Positions 48,286-58,548 of a DNA stretch of 64,000 bases are shown here, piece after piece. The stretch is from Thermostichus lividus PCC 6715 (GTDB lineage Bacteria > Cyanobacteriota > Cyanobacteriia > Thermosynechococcales > Thermosynechococcaceae). The position numbers and the translations under genes were made by a program. Within the stretch, counting starts at the first letter, position 1, and each line of letters opens with the position of its first letter. A model generated the notes under the pieces. The model searched no databases. It saw only the letters and a list, made by a program, of their open reading frames with translations, and was not told the origin of the DNA. The stretch spans positions 2,294,001 through 2,358,000 of the forward strand of contig NZ_CP018092.1 in assembly GCF_002754935.1 (NCBI RefSeq). Reading direction: 5' to 3'.

Positions 48286-49043
48286 GAGGGTAGCCCCCGC
48301 CCCCGATAGCGCATTTGGTAGCGGTAGGCATTCTGCTGGAAAAAGAGTCGAATTTCCGCAAGGTGACCAAGGGCAATAATCGTATCGGCAGGCTCTAGCA
48401 AAAGGGTCAGGGGCGGATGGGTAACCAGCACCCCGTTGGCACGGCGCAGGGCAATAATAATAAAATGACCCCGCCCACGACCTTCGAGGTCGGCGATCGC
48501 CAGCCCCACCAGTGGCGAATCCAAGGGCAGGGTAAATTGCTCAATTTGCACATCCAGTTGGGTCAGCAGTTCAATCAGATGACTGCGCTCCTCCTTGGCC
48601 TCTAAAAAATTCAGTACCGTGGGTCGGGTAATGAGTTGCACCATCCGTTGAGCACTAATACTTGCGGGTAAAATCACGTGATCTGCCCCAGCAAAGCGCA
48701 GTTTTGATTCTGTGGCCGGTAAGTCACCCCGCGCTAAAATTTGCAGCTTATGGTTGAGGCGGCGAGCCGTGAGGGTAATAAACACATTACTGGCATCATC
48801 GGGAAGCACCGCCACTAAGGTTTGCGCCTGTTCAATGCCCACCGCTAGCAACTCGTTCTCATCCATCAAGTCATCGCCACGGTAGAGAGGATGCCCCATC
48901 TGTTGCGCCAGACGGACGTGCTCCCGCTGGTTATCAATGACAATAAACGGCAGCCCAGCACTGGTTAAGTCGGCGGCTAAACTGCGACCAAGAAAGCCGT
49001 AACCACAAATAATGACGTGATTCCGCAGTTCCGGGGGTGCCAT
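48282..49043 (-). CDS. RCK (TrkA-N/TrkA-C) regulatory protein without channel domain
   Basis: 253 residues. Rossmann motif HVIICGYGFLGRSLA and a matching Asp (FIVIDNQ), a second half with TARRLNHKLQIL and AGADHVILPASISAQRM, then the TrkA-C domain ~175-235. It looks like the gene at 49046 without its channel part and shares the order of motifs, so it is a duplicate. It starts three bases after the channel gene stop. It may form a mixed gating ring with the channel. Confidence 0.83.
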   Translation of the reverse strand: MAPPELRNHVIICGYGFLGRSLAADLTSAGLPFIVIDNQREHVRLAQQMGHPLYRGDDLMDENELLAVGIEQAQTLVAVLPDDASNVFITLTARRLNHKLQILARGDLPATESKLRFAGADHVILPASISAQRMVQLITRPTVLNFLEAKEERSHLIELLTQLDVQIEQFTLPLDSPLVGLAIADLEGRGRGHFIIIALRRANGVLVTHPPLTLLLEPADTIIALGHLAEIRLFFQQNAYRYQMRYRGRGLPS

Positions 49044-49045
49044 CG

Positions 49046-50119
49046 TTAACCCCGTGCCCCCCGATACTGCACTTGCCCACGAGAGCTAACTTCGCGCACT
49101 AGTTTAGGTGTGTCATGGGAGTGACCGAGCAAAATTAGGGTATCTCCCACTTCCATGATGGGATTGACACGTACCGGAAACAACTGGCCGCTCCGTTTAC
49201 GCAAACCGATAATAATAAACTCCCCTTGACCGCGCACCTCTAAACTGGCTAGCCGCCACCCCACATAGGGATACTCGGGGGTAATGTCTAGTTCGGCCAA
49301 TTGGACATCAATTTGGTTTAAGAGTTGGTTTAGTCCTTGGCGATCGCTGGTTTGTTCGAGGAAATCAATCCCCCGCGGGCGACGAATGAGGTTAGCCATT
49401 TGGGTCGCACCAATGCGAGTGGGTAGCACCACATGATCAGCACCGGCCATGCGTAGCTTTGCCTCCGTTGCCGGTAGATTGGCCCGCGAGAGAATCAGCA
49501 ATTCGGCGTTAATATGCCGTGCCGTTAAGGTAATAAACACATTCATCGTATCGTTGGGCAGCACCGTAGCAAGGGCGATCGCCCGGTCAATTCCCACCAC
49601 CCGCAAGGCCGCTTCTTCCGTAGCACTGCCAAGGTAGGCCAAATAGCCCAGCTTCTCTGCCAAACTAATGCGTTGCTCATCCACATCTAAAATCACAAAG
49701 GGAGTTTTGGCCTGGGTGAGTTCTTGAGCCATCACCTGACCAATACGACCAAACCCGCAAACAATCACATGGCGATTCAGCTTGCTAATGTCCCGCGCCG
49801 CCCGCTGCACATCCAAGAGACGCTTGATTTCACCCTCAGTAAACATTTGCAGAATTGCACCGACAGTATAGATAGCTGAGGCACTGCCCGCCACAATCAC
49901 AACCATGTTAAAGATGCGCTGCTCTGGCGTGATTAGGGGGCACACCTCCCCGTAGCCCACCCCAAAAACGGTGATTACGTACATATAAAACGCATCCAGC
50001 CAGTTCCAGCCAAAACTGATATACCCAATCACCGCCACAGCCATCGTCAATAAAAAAAAGCTAATGCCAACAACAACACGCTTCAGAGCGGGAGTCAGGG
50101 GGCGGCGTTCCGAACTCAT
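49046..50119 (-). CDS. Potassium channel with RCK domain
   Basis: 357 residues. Two membrane helices flank the selectivity loop ITVFGVGYGEVCPL (GVGYGE at 53-58, TVGYGD in the classic filter), followed by an RCK (TrkA-N) Rossmann domain (HVIVCGFGRIGQVMA...VILDVDEQRISLAEK) and TrkA-C. This is the MthK-like layout. The Gly-Glu ending of the filter (GYGE) departs from GYGD. It is read with the RCK gene next to it. Confidence 0.84.
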   Translation of the reverse strand: MSSERRPLTPALKRVVVGISFFLLTMAVAVIGYISFGWNWLDAFYMYVITVFGVGYGEVCPLITPEQRIFNMVVIVAGSASAIYTVGAILQMFTEGEIKRLLDVQRAARDISKLNRHVIVCGFGRIGQVMAQELTQAKTPFVILDVDEQRISLAEKLGYLAYLGSATEEAALRVVGIDRAIALATVLPNDTMNVFITLTARHINAELLILSRANLPATEAKLRMAGADHVVLPTRIGATQMANLIRRPRGIDFLEQTSDRQGLNQLLNQIDVQLAELDITPEYPYVGWRLASLEVRGQGEFIIIGLRKRSGQLFPVRVNPIMEVGDTLILLGHSHDTPKLVREVSSRGQVQYRGARG

Positions 50120-50136
50120 ACCTATAGCTAACGTCC

Positions 50137-51864
50137 TTAGTAGGTTCGTTCTTGGGGGGCAAACAGCGTCATCGTAACGGGGAAGTAATCAATGGCAACA
50201 CCATCCGGGCGATAGAAAGCCAACGTGTGGCGCAAAAAGTTAGTGTCATCTCGCTGGGGATAGTCCTCGCGGAAGTGGGCACCGCGGCTTTCTTGGCGGG
50301 CTAAGGCACCCGCTAAAATAATCTCGGCAACCACCAGCAGGTTCGCCAGTTCTAGGGCTTCAAGGAGTTCGGTGTTCCAATACCGGCTGTGATCTCCTAA
50401 ACGGATCTGCTGATAGCGAGATTTTAATGTCTGTAATTCTTGCAAGCCTTGTTGCATCAATTCTGCTGTTCGGAACACACCGCAATAGTTGGTCATGCAG
50501 TCTTGCACCTGCTGCCGGAGGTGGGCAATGCGCAAGTCTCCTTGCTGAGCAAACAGTTGCTCAAGGTGTTGTTCGGCTGCCTGACGATAGGGCTGGGGAT
50601 TGAGGTCTGGCCAAGCGAGATGGGCTAAATCCGTGGCGATGGCGGCACCGGTACGCCGCCCATAAACCACGCATTCCAGTAAGGAGTTACTGCCCAAGCG
50701 GTTAGCACCATGCACCGAGACGCAGGCACATTCCCCCGCAGCATAAAATCCGGTGACAGTGGTGGCAGCATTGGCTCGCACTTGCCCCCTGAGGGTAACG
50801 GGAATTCCCCCCATGGAATAGTGCACGGTGGGACGCACGGGAATTGGCTCCACCACTGCATCAACCCCTGCTAAGCGGTGGGCTTCCTCCCAGCAGAAGG
50901 GAATGCGGCTCATGATCGTGTCTCGTCCCATATGGCGCAGGTCTAGATAGACAAACGGGCCACCTGCAGTGCCATCGGGGTGAATGCCGCGGCCTAGGCG
51001 GATTTCAGTAGCAATGGCACGGGAGGTAATGTCCCGGGGGGCAAGCTCCATGCGGCTAGGGGCATAATGCGCCATAAAACGCTCTCCCGCCGCATTGATC
51101 AGGTAGGCGCCTTCGCCGCGCACAGCTTCGGAAATGAGCACCCCTGCGGGATACAAGCCGGTGGGATGAAACTGCACAAATTCCATATCTTCGAGGGGCA
51201 GCCCCGCCCGTGCGGTCATGGCTAGGCCATCCCCCGTTGAGGCAAAGTCATTGGAGGTGGTGTTAAAGACTCGCCCATAGCCGCCGGTGGCAAAGAGGAT
51301 AGCCTTGGCGCGCAGCACCTCAAGCCGACCTGTTTCAATGTGGTAGGCCACCACCCCCTTGGCTTGCTGATCTTCAACAATGAGCTGCAGCACATACCAC
51401 TCGCTAAAAAAGGTGACGTTATACTTCAGCAGGTTGCAGTACAGCTCGTGGAGAATGGCGTGGCCAGTTTTGTCAGCGGCATAGCAGGTGCGTTGATGGC
51501 TGTGGCCGCCAAAGGGGCGCTGGGCGATGCGACCATCCGGCAGCCGTGAAAAGAGCACCCCCAAGTGTTCTAGGTCAATCACCACATCGGGGGCATCTTG
51601 GGCTAGGATGGCGACAGCATCTTGATCCGCTAAAAAATCGGATCCTTTGACGGTATCAAAGGCATGGCTCTCCCAAGAGTCTTGATCATCGACGTTTTTG
51701 AGGGTGGCGGCAATTCCGCCTTGGGCAGCAACGGAGTGGGAGCGGATGGGATGGGTTTTAGCCACAAGGGCAATGGGTGTATGTGGGGCAAGGCGGCAGA
51801 TTTCCAGTGCAGCTCGACAGCCGGCTAGGCCACCACCGACAATAACTACCGCAAAGTCTTGCAT
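50137..51864 (-). CDS. sdhA: Succinate dehydrogenase flavoprotein subunit
   Basis: 575 residues from the ATG at 51864; an in-frame TTG at 51879 is possible. FAD motif VVIVGGGLAGCRAALEI, FAD-linking His in the SHSVAAQGGIAATL block, catalytic region THYS-type (RPTVHYSMGGIPV) and AANRLGSNSLLE (HGANRLGSNSLLE). It oxidises succinate to fumarate, feeding electrons to plastoquinone in the cyanobacterial respiratory chain. The iron-sulfur subunit is not in the window. Confidence 0.93.
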   Translation of the reverse strand: MQDFAVVIVGGGLAGCRAALEICRLAPHTPIALVAKTHPIRSHSVAAQGGIAATLKNVDDQDSWESHAFDTVKGSDFLADQDAVAILAQDAPDVVIDLEHLGVLFSRLPDGRIAQRPFGGHSHQRTCYAADKTGHAILHELYCNLLKYNVTFFSEWYVLQLIVEDQQAKGVVAYHIETGRLEVLRAKAILFATGGYGRVFNTTSNDFASTGDGLAMTARAGLPLEDMEFVQFHPTGLYPAGVLISEAVRGEGAYLINAAGERFMAHYAPSRMELAPRDITSRAIATEIRLGRGIHPDGTAGGPFVYLDLRHMGRDTIMSRIPFCWEEAHRLAGVDAVVEPIPVRPTVHYSMGGIPVTLRGQVRANAATTVTGFYAAGECACVSVHGANRLGSNSLLECVVYGRRTGAAIATDLAHLAWPDLNPQPYRQAAEQHLEQLFAQQGDLRIAHLRQQVQDCMTNYCGVFRTAELMQQGLQELQTLKSRYQQIRLGDHSRYWNTELLEALELANLLVVAEIILAGALARQESRGAHFREDYPQRDDTNFLRHTLAFYRPDGVAIDYFPVTMTLFAPQERTY

Positions 51865-52005
51865 CCCCAGTTCCTTCAAGGCAGCTTATCTCTATCTATA
51901 CTAGGTTGGTTTTTGGCGGGATGGGGGTAAAACTGTAGCAAAACCAACTTGCGAGCTTGGTGGTGAATCGTTAAACTTTCAACATTGAGCGGGAGGCAGC
52001 GTTCC

Positions 52006-52536
52006 TTGAGTCTGTTTTTTCTCGAGTATGGCAATGGCTGCAGGGTGCGGCACTGGCAGTCGGACGATCGCCCCGCGGTGATTCAATTAATCCAAAGCGT
52101 CCTCACAGAATTTGGCCTCACTTGGCAGCCGGAGGGTGCGGATCGTGACGTCGTACATGTTGAAGACTACTACCAGCGTCGTGGGGGGCAGTTTTGGGTC
52201 GTCGAGCAGGCTCAGGAGATTGTGGGCACCATTGCCTTTTACCCTATTGAGCGCGGGGAGGCGGCGGTGGAAATTCGCAAAATGTATCTGCATCCACGGG
52301 TACGGGGTCAGGGGTTAGGCACATTTTTGCTGCACCATATCGAGCAGGCCATTCTAGGGGCGGGGTATCGCACCATTTGGATTGAAACCGCCTCTGTGAT
52401 GACCACAGCAGTGCACCTTTACGAGAAAGCAGGCTACCAACCCACCAGTGGTGTTGAAACCCAACGCTGCGATCGCGTCTATGTCAAGGATGTGCGCTCC
52501 CATACCGTGGTGTCCATTGCACCGGTATCTTGCTAG
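52006..52536 (+). CDS. GNAT-family N-acetyltransferase
   Basis: 176 residues from a TTG at 52006 with GGGAGG about ten bases upstream; a TTG at 51985 gives seven more. Acetyl-CoA motif MYLHPRVRGQGLGTFLLHHIEQ and YEKAGYQP. Substrate unknown. Its end overlaps the start of the PBP4 gene. Confidence 0.78.
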   Translation: MSLFFLEYGNGCRVRHWQSDDRPAVIQLIQSVLTEFGLTWQPEGADRDVVHVEDYYQRRGGQFWVVEQAQEIVGTIAFYPIERGEAAVEIRKMYLHPRVRGQGLGTFLLHHIEQAILGAGYRTIWIETASVMTTAVHLYEKAGYQPTSGVETQRCDRVYVKDVRSHTVVSIAPVSC

Positions 52537-53908
52537 GGGGCTAATTGCCGCGATCGCCCTGGGGCTAGGGTCTCCCGCTCTGGCGAGGGCGATCTGTCCT
52601 GCCGAGTTAGGGACTGCCATTGAGCGCCATCTGCAGCAGCCCCAGTGGCAACCCGGGCAGTGGGGGATTGCGGTGCAAGTGTTGGGGACAGGGGCAGTGC
52701 TCTACAGCCACCAAGCGGACAAGCTGTTTTTAGTGGCCTCGAACGTCAAACTGACAACGACTGCGGCGGCTCTTGCCTATTGGGGCGCAAATTATCGCCT
52801 AGAAACAGTGATCAGTGCCACGGGGCGATCGCCCCAGCTTGAGCGGTTGCGGGTTCAAGGAGGCTTTGACCCCAGCCTCAGTGACCAAGACCTACAGCAA
52901 ATTGCCCGTACCTTAGCGCAGCAGGGGGTGCAACGCATTCAAACTCTAGAAATTGCCGGAGCACAGAAGACATGGATTGAGCCAACGTGGGCGCTGGAAG
53001 ACCTGAAGATGGGCGACGCAGCAGCGGTCACCCGCTTGAGTGTGAATCAAAACGCCCTAGAGGTGGATGCGTTGCCCCAGCAGTTGGGGCAACCCCTGAC
53101 CTTAGTATGGCGGCAACCTACTGCCGCCCGCTCGTGGCAGCTTGTGAATCAAACCCGCACCGTCGCCACCAGTGAGCCAGAGTTTCTTGAGGCGGAGGTG
53201 GGCGATCGCCAGATCACGATTCGCGGTCAACTGCATGTGGGCAGCGCCGCGGGCGATATTCGCGTGCCCCTCCCTCAGCCAGCTCCCTACATCCAAGCGC
53301 AAATTGAACAGGCACTTCAGGCGGCAGGCATCACCGTTGAGGGCACCACCCTCATCGAGGCCACGGATCATCTGCCAGAGGTATTGCTGCGCCATGGCTC
53401 ACCTCCTATCGGCGAGCTTATTGTCCCCATCAACCAAGATAGCGATAATTTCTATGCCGAGATGCTTTACGTTGCCCTTGAGCAGGCGCGTTCTGGGTAT
53501 CGCCAACAGTATCTGGACCAACAGGGGCTTGGCACTGTGGTTTTAGTGGATGGCTCCGGGCTCTCGCGCCAAAACTGGCTCACCCCGCACGCCTTAACGA
53601 CCCTTTTGCAAGGGGTCTATCGCAGGCCAGATTATCCCCTCTGGTGGCGATCGCTCCCCCTAGCCGCAACGTCAGGCACCCTACGCAATCGCTTTCAGGG
53701 TACCGCTGCCCAAGGACGAGTCTGGGCAAAAACCGGCACCCTGCGGGGGGTGGTGGCCTTGGCAGGTTATGCCGACCCTCCCAATCATCCGCCCTTGGCC
53801 TTTAGCATTGTTCTCAATCAAGCCGGAACCCCAATCCCTCAACTGCGTAATGGCCTTGATGCTATTGTGCTGGAACTGATCAAACTGGTTAATTGCGACC
53901 CTCCGTAG
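52481..53908 (+). CDS. dacB: D-alanyl-D-alanine carboxypeptidase/endopeptidase, PBP4 (DacB) type
   Basis: 475 residues from the ATG at 52481, with ATG 52490 and TTG 52514 as alternatives; it overlaps the GNAT gene by 56 bp. Signal peptide (LIAAIALGLGSPALARA). Active site SxxK in LVASNVKLTTTA, SxN in NQDSDNFYAEML and KTG in VWAKTGTLRG. It trims or cuts cross-links of the wall in the periplasm. The convergent diguanylate cyclase gene ends 10 bp further on. Confidence 0.9.
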   Translation: MSRMCAPIPWCPLHRYLARGLIAAIALGLGSPALARAICPAELGTAIERHLQQPQWQPGQWGIAVQVLGTGAVLYSHQADKLFLVASNVKLTTTAAALAYWGANYRLETVISATGRSPQLERLRVQGGFDPSLSDQDLQQIARTLAQQGVQRIQTLEIAGAQKTWIEPTWALEDLKMGDAAAVTRLSVNQNALEVDALPQQLGQPLTLVWRQPTAARSWQLVNQTRTVATSEPEFLEAEVGDRQITIRGQLHVGSAAGDIRVPLPQPAPYIQAQIEQALQAAGITVEGTTLIEATDHLPEVLLRHGSPPIGELIVPINQDSDNFYAEMLYVALEQARSGYRQQYLDQQGLGTVVLVDGSGLSRQNWLTPHALTTLLQGVYRRPDYPLWWRSLPLAATSGTLRNRFQGTAAQGRVWAKTGTLRGVVALAGYADPPNHPPLAFSIVLNQAGTPIPQLRNGLDAIVLELIKLVNCDPP

Positions 53909-53918
53909 CAAGAGGGAC

Positions 53919-56900
53919 TCAAACTTGGGGGATGTCACCTAGGGGCATGGGGGGATAGAAGGCGTAGCCTTGACCACAGCAGCATCCCAGAGCCAGCAAT
54001 TGCTCGGCTTGGGCGGCGGTTTCCACCCCTTCGGCAACGACTCTTAGGTTGAGGCTTTTCCCTAAGGCGATGACTGCGCCAATAATTTCGGCAGCAGCGG
54101 CGGTGTGCCCAAGGTTCACGACAAAGGAGCGGTCAATTTTCAGGGCGTAAATAGGCAACTGGTGCAGCCGACTCAGGGACGAGTAACCGGTGCCAAAGTC
54201 ATCAATGTTGAGCGCTACCCCTAACTGTTGGAGTTGCTCTGCCACCGCTAGGGTTGCTTCTAAATTGCGAATCATCGTCGTTTCGGTAATTTCTAGGTGC
54301 AACTGTTGCGGCGCTAAGTTCGCCTTGCTCAAGGCATGGGTAACATCCTTAACAAAGTCAGGATCAACCAGTTGCTGCGGCGAAATATTAATCGCTAGGG
54401 TGAGTGCATGGCGCTGTGGGGCTGCCTGCTGCCACTGGCTAAATTCACTGATGGCGCGATCGAGAATCTGACGGCCAAGGCCAACAATTAACCCCGCTTG
54501 CTCCGCTAAGGTAATGAACTCTGCCGCTGGAATTTCGCCTTTTTCGGGATCAAACCAACGACTGAGAGCCTCTAGCCCAACGATTTTGCCGGTCTCTAGG
54601 TGCACAATGGGCTGGAAATAGACCTGCAGTTCACTGTTGGCGATCGCCTGTTGGAGTTGACTTTCAAGGGTAAAGCAGCTTTGGGCTTGCAGATGCATTT
54701 CCGGCGCAAAGACCCGGTATTGACCTAGCCCCTGTTTTTTGGCGTGGTACATAGCGATATCGGCATCCCGCAGCAGCATGGCCGCGGAGGCATCGGCGCG
54801 ATCGCTAAACGCTACACCAATACTGGCGCTGAGGCTCAGGACATGGCCATCAATCACCAACGGTTCCTGGATCACCCGCTTCAGAGCCAGCACCTGCTCA
54901 TTCACTTGAGTGTGCATTTGTTTAGGGTCAAGGTCTTCGCAGAGCACCACAAACTCGTCGCCACTTAGGTGTGCTAGGGTATTCTCCTGCGGCACAACGG
55001 CTTGCATGCGCTGGGCAAGGGTGATAAGTACCTGATCACCCGCCGCATGCCCTAGGCTATCGTTCACGCGCTTGAAGCGATCCACGTCGATGAAAATGAC
55101 TGCAAAGGGGCGATCGCGATGGCGTTGGTACTGGCGACAGCAGTGCAATAGGCGATCGTTGAGTAGGGCGCGGTTCGGGAGTCCCGTAAGGCGATCGTGG
55201 AGGGCATCATGAATCAACCGCTCCTCCATTAACTTACGGCGACTAATATCTCGACCGACGCACTGATACTCTAAGCACCGCCCATGGCTATCAAAAAACG
55301 CCCGAGTTGTCCACTCAAACCATTCCACCCCGCCATCCGTGTGATTGACAGCACATTCAAGGGTACTGATGGGCTGATCGGGCGTGAGTGCCTCAAGGTG
55401 GTGTTCAAAGCGCTGCTGAGTCTCTGGAGCAAATGGGTGGCGGAGCACGTCCCCCAAATCACAGCTCAGATCAAATCGAGCCAAGTAGCGGAAAAACGCA
55501 GGATTGGCAAAGGTGAGCCGCCCCGCCGGCGTACAGCGGTAGAGGAGTTCGGTTTGTGCCTCGAGCACCCGGCGGTAGCGATCTTTTTCCTGGTGCAGGG
55601 CGCTCACCAGTTCAGCACGATGGATCCCCAGCCCCAACTGTTCCCCCAACTGCCGAACCAGTTCTATTTCATCAAGTGCCCAAGGGCGGGTCTCCGAGCA
55701 ATGGTGGCACAGCAGCAGCCCCCAAAGGGTCTCTTCCTGAATAATGGGCACTACTAAATTGGCGTGTACTGAGAGACCTTTTAGGAATTCACGGTGACAG
55801 GGGGTGAGGGTGGCGGTGTCGATATCGGCGATCGCCAGTACACGTCCCTCTAGATACGCCTGGGCGTGGCTCTTGTGAAAACAGGGATCGTGAAAGGCGC
55901 AGTTGTGCAAAGAAAACTCTGGCTTGGCTACCGATTCGGCCACCACGGTGCCACTGCCATCAGCGTGAAACTGAAAGATCAGCGTGCGGTCAATGCGCAG
56001 TAATTCGCGGATTTCGGCCAGAGCAGTCGTGAGTACAGTGTCTAAATCAAGGGATTGGCGGATTTTCAGGGTGAGGCGGTGCAATAGCTCGGCTTGGGTT
56101 TGTCGCCGTTGTAGCGAGAGGCTGGAGGTCACTTGGGTTGTAATATCTTGAAGAAAGACGGCCAGACCCCGACGGGTAGGAAAGGCGCGCACCATATGCC
56201 ACTGGTTCAGACTGCTGTAGAAGGCCTCAAACTGCACGGGGGTTTGCTGGCGCACAGCAGTACGATAGTGCTCTTCAACAAGTGTATTCAGGCAATCGGG
56301 ACACACCTGCCACAGAGACTGCCCCAGAATCTCTGACGCTGACTTGGCCAGCAGACGGCAAAAGCGACCATTGACGTAGATGATGCGGAAGTCGTGATCC
56401 ACCTCAAAAAAGTAATCCGACATACTTTCGAGAATATCGGTGAGTTGGTTATAGGCCGCTTGCAGGCGATCGTTAAACTGGCGTTCCTCCGTCACATCCC
56501 GCGCCGCAGCATAGAGGCGATGTTGCCCCAATACCCCTTCCCATTCATACCAGCGATATTCCCCCTGCTCGGTACGCAGGCGAATAAGATGCTTAGAAAC
56601 AGACTCTCCCTGCAACAGTTGTGCCACGACAGCACGGTGCCTTGGGCGATCCGCGGGGTGAATAAACTGCTCAAAACTAGCTCCCAGCAGTGTATTCAAG
56701 CCATAGCCCAGATGCGTGTACCAGTGTTGATTGACCCGCCGCAATCGTCCCTCGGTATCAGCAATCATAAATAGTTCCAGCGACGAACTAAAGAAATACT
56801 CTAGCTCTGCTGTTTTTTGGGCCAGTTCTGCCTGTATCCGGACGCGATCGCTAATGTCCCGCTGCACCGCAAAATGACCCGTAATTTCCTGCCGTTCGTT

Positions 56901-57647
56901 GTACAGACAGACATAATTCCCCTCAATCCAAAAGGATGAGCCATCCTGACGAAACAGCTCCAGCTCCGCGTGGAAGTTGCCCAAGTCAAACAAAGCACGC
57001 CACAGGCGTTTTCCCAGTTCCAGATCGTGGCCAAAGCAGTCACGGGGGGTCAAGCCAATCAGTTGGTCTTCAGAGCAGCGGTATTGCTGAGCCAGAGCAG
57101 CATTCACCTTCGTAATGCGTTGATGGTCAAAGACGTACTCAAGGATGGCCTCTTTGTCCGCCGTGTCATCCCAGCGCACGGGCTGATCCAACATCATAAA
57201 AAAGCAGGCTTCGAGGGATTGCTCAAAAAAGGTTTCAAGAAGTTCCTGATTCCTTTGCAGTTGCAGTTCCAGTTGCTTGCGGCGGCTCACATCTCGGGAG
57301 GTTGTCACCAAAAATAGGGGTGTTCCCTGTTCATTGCAGATGGGATGAGTCAGGGTTTCAAGCCAGATGTAGGAGCCATTTTTTTTGCGCATCCGGTAGG
57401 TCTCAACTAGCTCTGTTGTCCCCTGCAGCGCCAAGGCATGGGCACCACTGCGAATGCGCTCCACGTCATCGGGATGGAAAAACCGGTAAGGACTTTGACC
57501 AACGAGTTCATCGGGACGATACCCCAAGAGCCGTTCACTGGAGGGCGTAACGTAGAGATAGCAGCCGTTGGGTTCGTGCAGACAAATCAGATCATCTGTG
57601 TAGTTGACCAGTAGCTCTGTAAAATGTTCAAATTCGCCGATGAGCAT
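53919..57647 (-). CDS. PAS/GAF sensor with GGDEF and EAL domains (c-di-GMP turnover)
   Basis: 1242 residues. About four or five PAS/PAC units in the first ~520 residues (TSSERLLGYRPDELVGQ; FDLGNFHAELELFRQDG; QHWYTHLGYGLNTLLG...), a GAF domain ~530-690, another PAS ~700-815, GGDEF domain ~820-985 with LSGDEFVVL (SGDEF form, usually still active), and EAL domain ~990-1240 with LEALSRWFDP, INISPQQL, DDFGTGYSSL and ALKIDRSFV. Both catalytic domains seem intact, so it could make and break c-di-GMP depending on the sensors. No membrane spans. Relevant to the pilus system encoded nearby. Confidence 0.88.
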   Translation of the reverse strand: MLIGEFEHFTELLVNYTDDLICLHEPNGCYLYVTPSSERLLGYRPDELVGQSPYRFFHPDDVERIRSGAHALALQGTTELVETYRMRKKNGSYIWLETLTHPICNEQGTPLFLVTTSRDVSRRKQLELQLQRNQELLETFFEQSLEACFFMMLDQPVRWDDTADKEAILEYVFDHQRITKVNAALAQQYRCSEDQLIGLTPRDCFGHDLELGKRLWRALFDLGNFHAELELFRQDGSSFWIEGNYVCLYNERQEITGHFAVQRDISDRVRIQAELAQKTAELEYFFSSSLELFMIADTEGRLRRVNQHWYTHLGYGLNTLLGASFEQFIHPADRPRHRAVVAQLLQGESVSKHLIRLRTEQGEYRWYEWEGVLGQHRLYAAARDVTEERQFNDRLQAAYNQLTDILESMSDYFFEVDHDFRIIYVNGRFCRLLAKSASEILGQSLWQVCPDCLNTLVEEHYRTAVRQQTPVQFEAFYSSLNQWHMVRAFPTRRGLAVFLQDITTQVTSSLSLQRRQTQAELLHRLTLKIRQSLDLDTVLTTALAEIRELLRIDRTLIFQFHADGSGTVVAESVAKPEFSLHNCAFHDPCFHKSHAQAYLEGRVLAIADIDTATLTPCHREFLKGLSVHANLVVPIIQEETLWGLLLCHHCSETRPWALDEIELVRQLGEQLGLGIHRAELVSALHQEKDRYRRVLEAQTELLYRCTPAGRLTFANPAFFRYLARFDLSCDLGDVLRHPFAPETQQRFEHHLEALTPDQPISTLECAVNHTDGGVEWFEWTTRAFFDSHGRCLEYQCVGRDISRRKLMEERLIHDALHDRLTGLPNRALLNDRLLHCCRQYQRHRDRPFAVIFIDVDRFKRVNDSLGHAAGDQVLITLAQRMQAVVPQENTLAHLSGDEFVVLCEDLDPKQMHTQVNEQVLALKRVIQEPLVIDGHVLSLSASIGVAFSDRADASAAMLLRDADIAMYHAKKQGLGQYRVFAPEMHLQAQSCFTLESQLQQAIANSELQVYFQPIVHLETGKIVGLEALSRWFDPEKGEIPAAEFITLAEQAGLIVGLGRQILDRAISEFSQWQQAAPQRHALTLAINISPQQLVDPDFVKDVTHALSKANLAPQQLHLEITETTMIRNLEATLAVAEQLQQLGVALNIDDFGTGYSSLSRLHQLPIYALKIDRSFVVNLGHTAAAAEIIGAVIALGKSLNLRVVAEGVETAAQAEQLLALGCCCGQGYAFYPPMPLGDIPQV

Positions 57648-57690
57648 GGCTTAGAGTCCGCACCGCTGTGCGGTCGGAGTCGGGAGTATG

Positions 57691-58392
57691 TCACTGCAGT
57701 ACTGGAATATTTTCAAGGCTAGGACGTTTGCTATTGCGAATGCCGGCGATCGCCGCCGCATAATCTGGAGCATTAAACACGGCTGAACCTGCCACAATGG
57801 CATTGGCTCCCGCCTCTAGCACCTGCCATGTATTATCAACCTTCAGACCGCCATCGACCTCAATCCATGGATCTAAGCCCCGGTCTTCACACATTTGCCG
57901 CAACCGTTGAATTTTCGGCAGAACCGCTGGAATAAACTTCTGGCCGCCAAACCCTGGGTTCACACTCATAATCAAGATGAGATCGCACACCTCAAGGACA
58001 TACTCAATGAGGTCTAGCGGGCTAGAGGGATTGAGAACCACCCCAGCTTGCTTACCTAATTCACGAATTTGGCACAGGGTGCGGTGCAAGTGGGGCGAAG
58101 CGTTGTGCTCTGCGTGCACAGAGATAATGTCGGCACCGGCCTTGGCAAAGTCAGCCACGTATTTTTCCGGCTCAACAATCATCAAGTGCACATCGAGGGG
58201 CTTCTGGGTGAGGGGACGAATTGCTTCGACAATTAACGGCCCAATGGTAATATTCGGAACAAAGCGACCGTCCATCACATCCACATGAATCCAGTCGGCA
58301 CCCGCGCGATCGACGGCTTCAATTTCCTCGCCCAAACGGCTAAAGTCAGCAGACAAAATTGAGGGCGCAATCACAACGGGCTTAGCACTCAT
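57691..58392 (-). CDS. rpe: Ribulose-phosphate 3-epimerase
   Basis: 233 residues. Motifs [44 protein letters not shown], and [14 protein letters not shown] with the C-terminal IEVDGGL. It interconverts ribulose-5-phosphate and xylulose-5-phosphate in the Calvin cycle and pentose phosphate pathway. It stands alone here. Confidence 0.95.
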   Translation of the reverse strand: MSAKPVVIAPSILSADFSRLGEEIEAVDRAGADWIHVDVMDGRFVPNITIGPLIVEAIRPLTQKPLDVHLMIVEPEKYVADFAKAGADIISVHAEHNASPHLHRTLCQIRELGKQAGVVLNPSSPLDLIEYVLEVCDLILIMSVNPGFGGQKFIPAVLPKIQRLRQMCEDRGLDPWIEVDGGLKVDNTWQVLEAGANAIVAGSAVFNAPDYAAAIAGIRNSKRPSLENIPVLQ

Positions 58393-58548
58393 GGTAGGTC
58401 GGCGTCCGTAGATTTAAGGTAACAGTTGCTACTAGTTTAGCCCTCGATCGCCCCTAGGGCAACTCCTTTTGCGGCTAGTTCCCTGTGACGAACTTCTAGC
58501 CAAAAAAAAACTTGCTTAAAGTTGGTTTGTGGAGCCTTGCCTAGAGGC

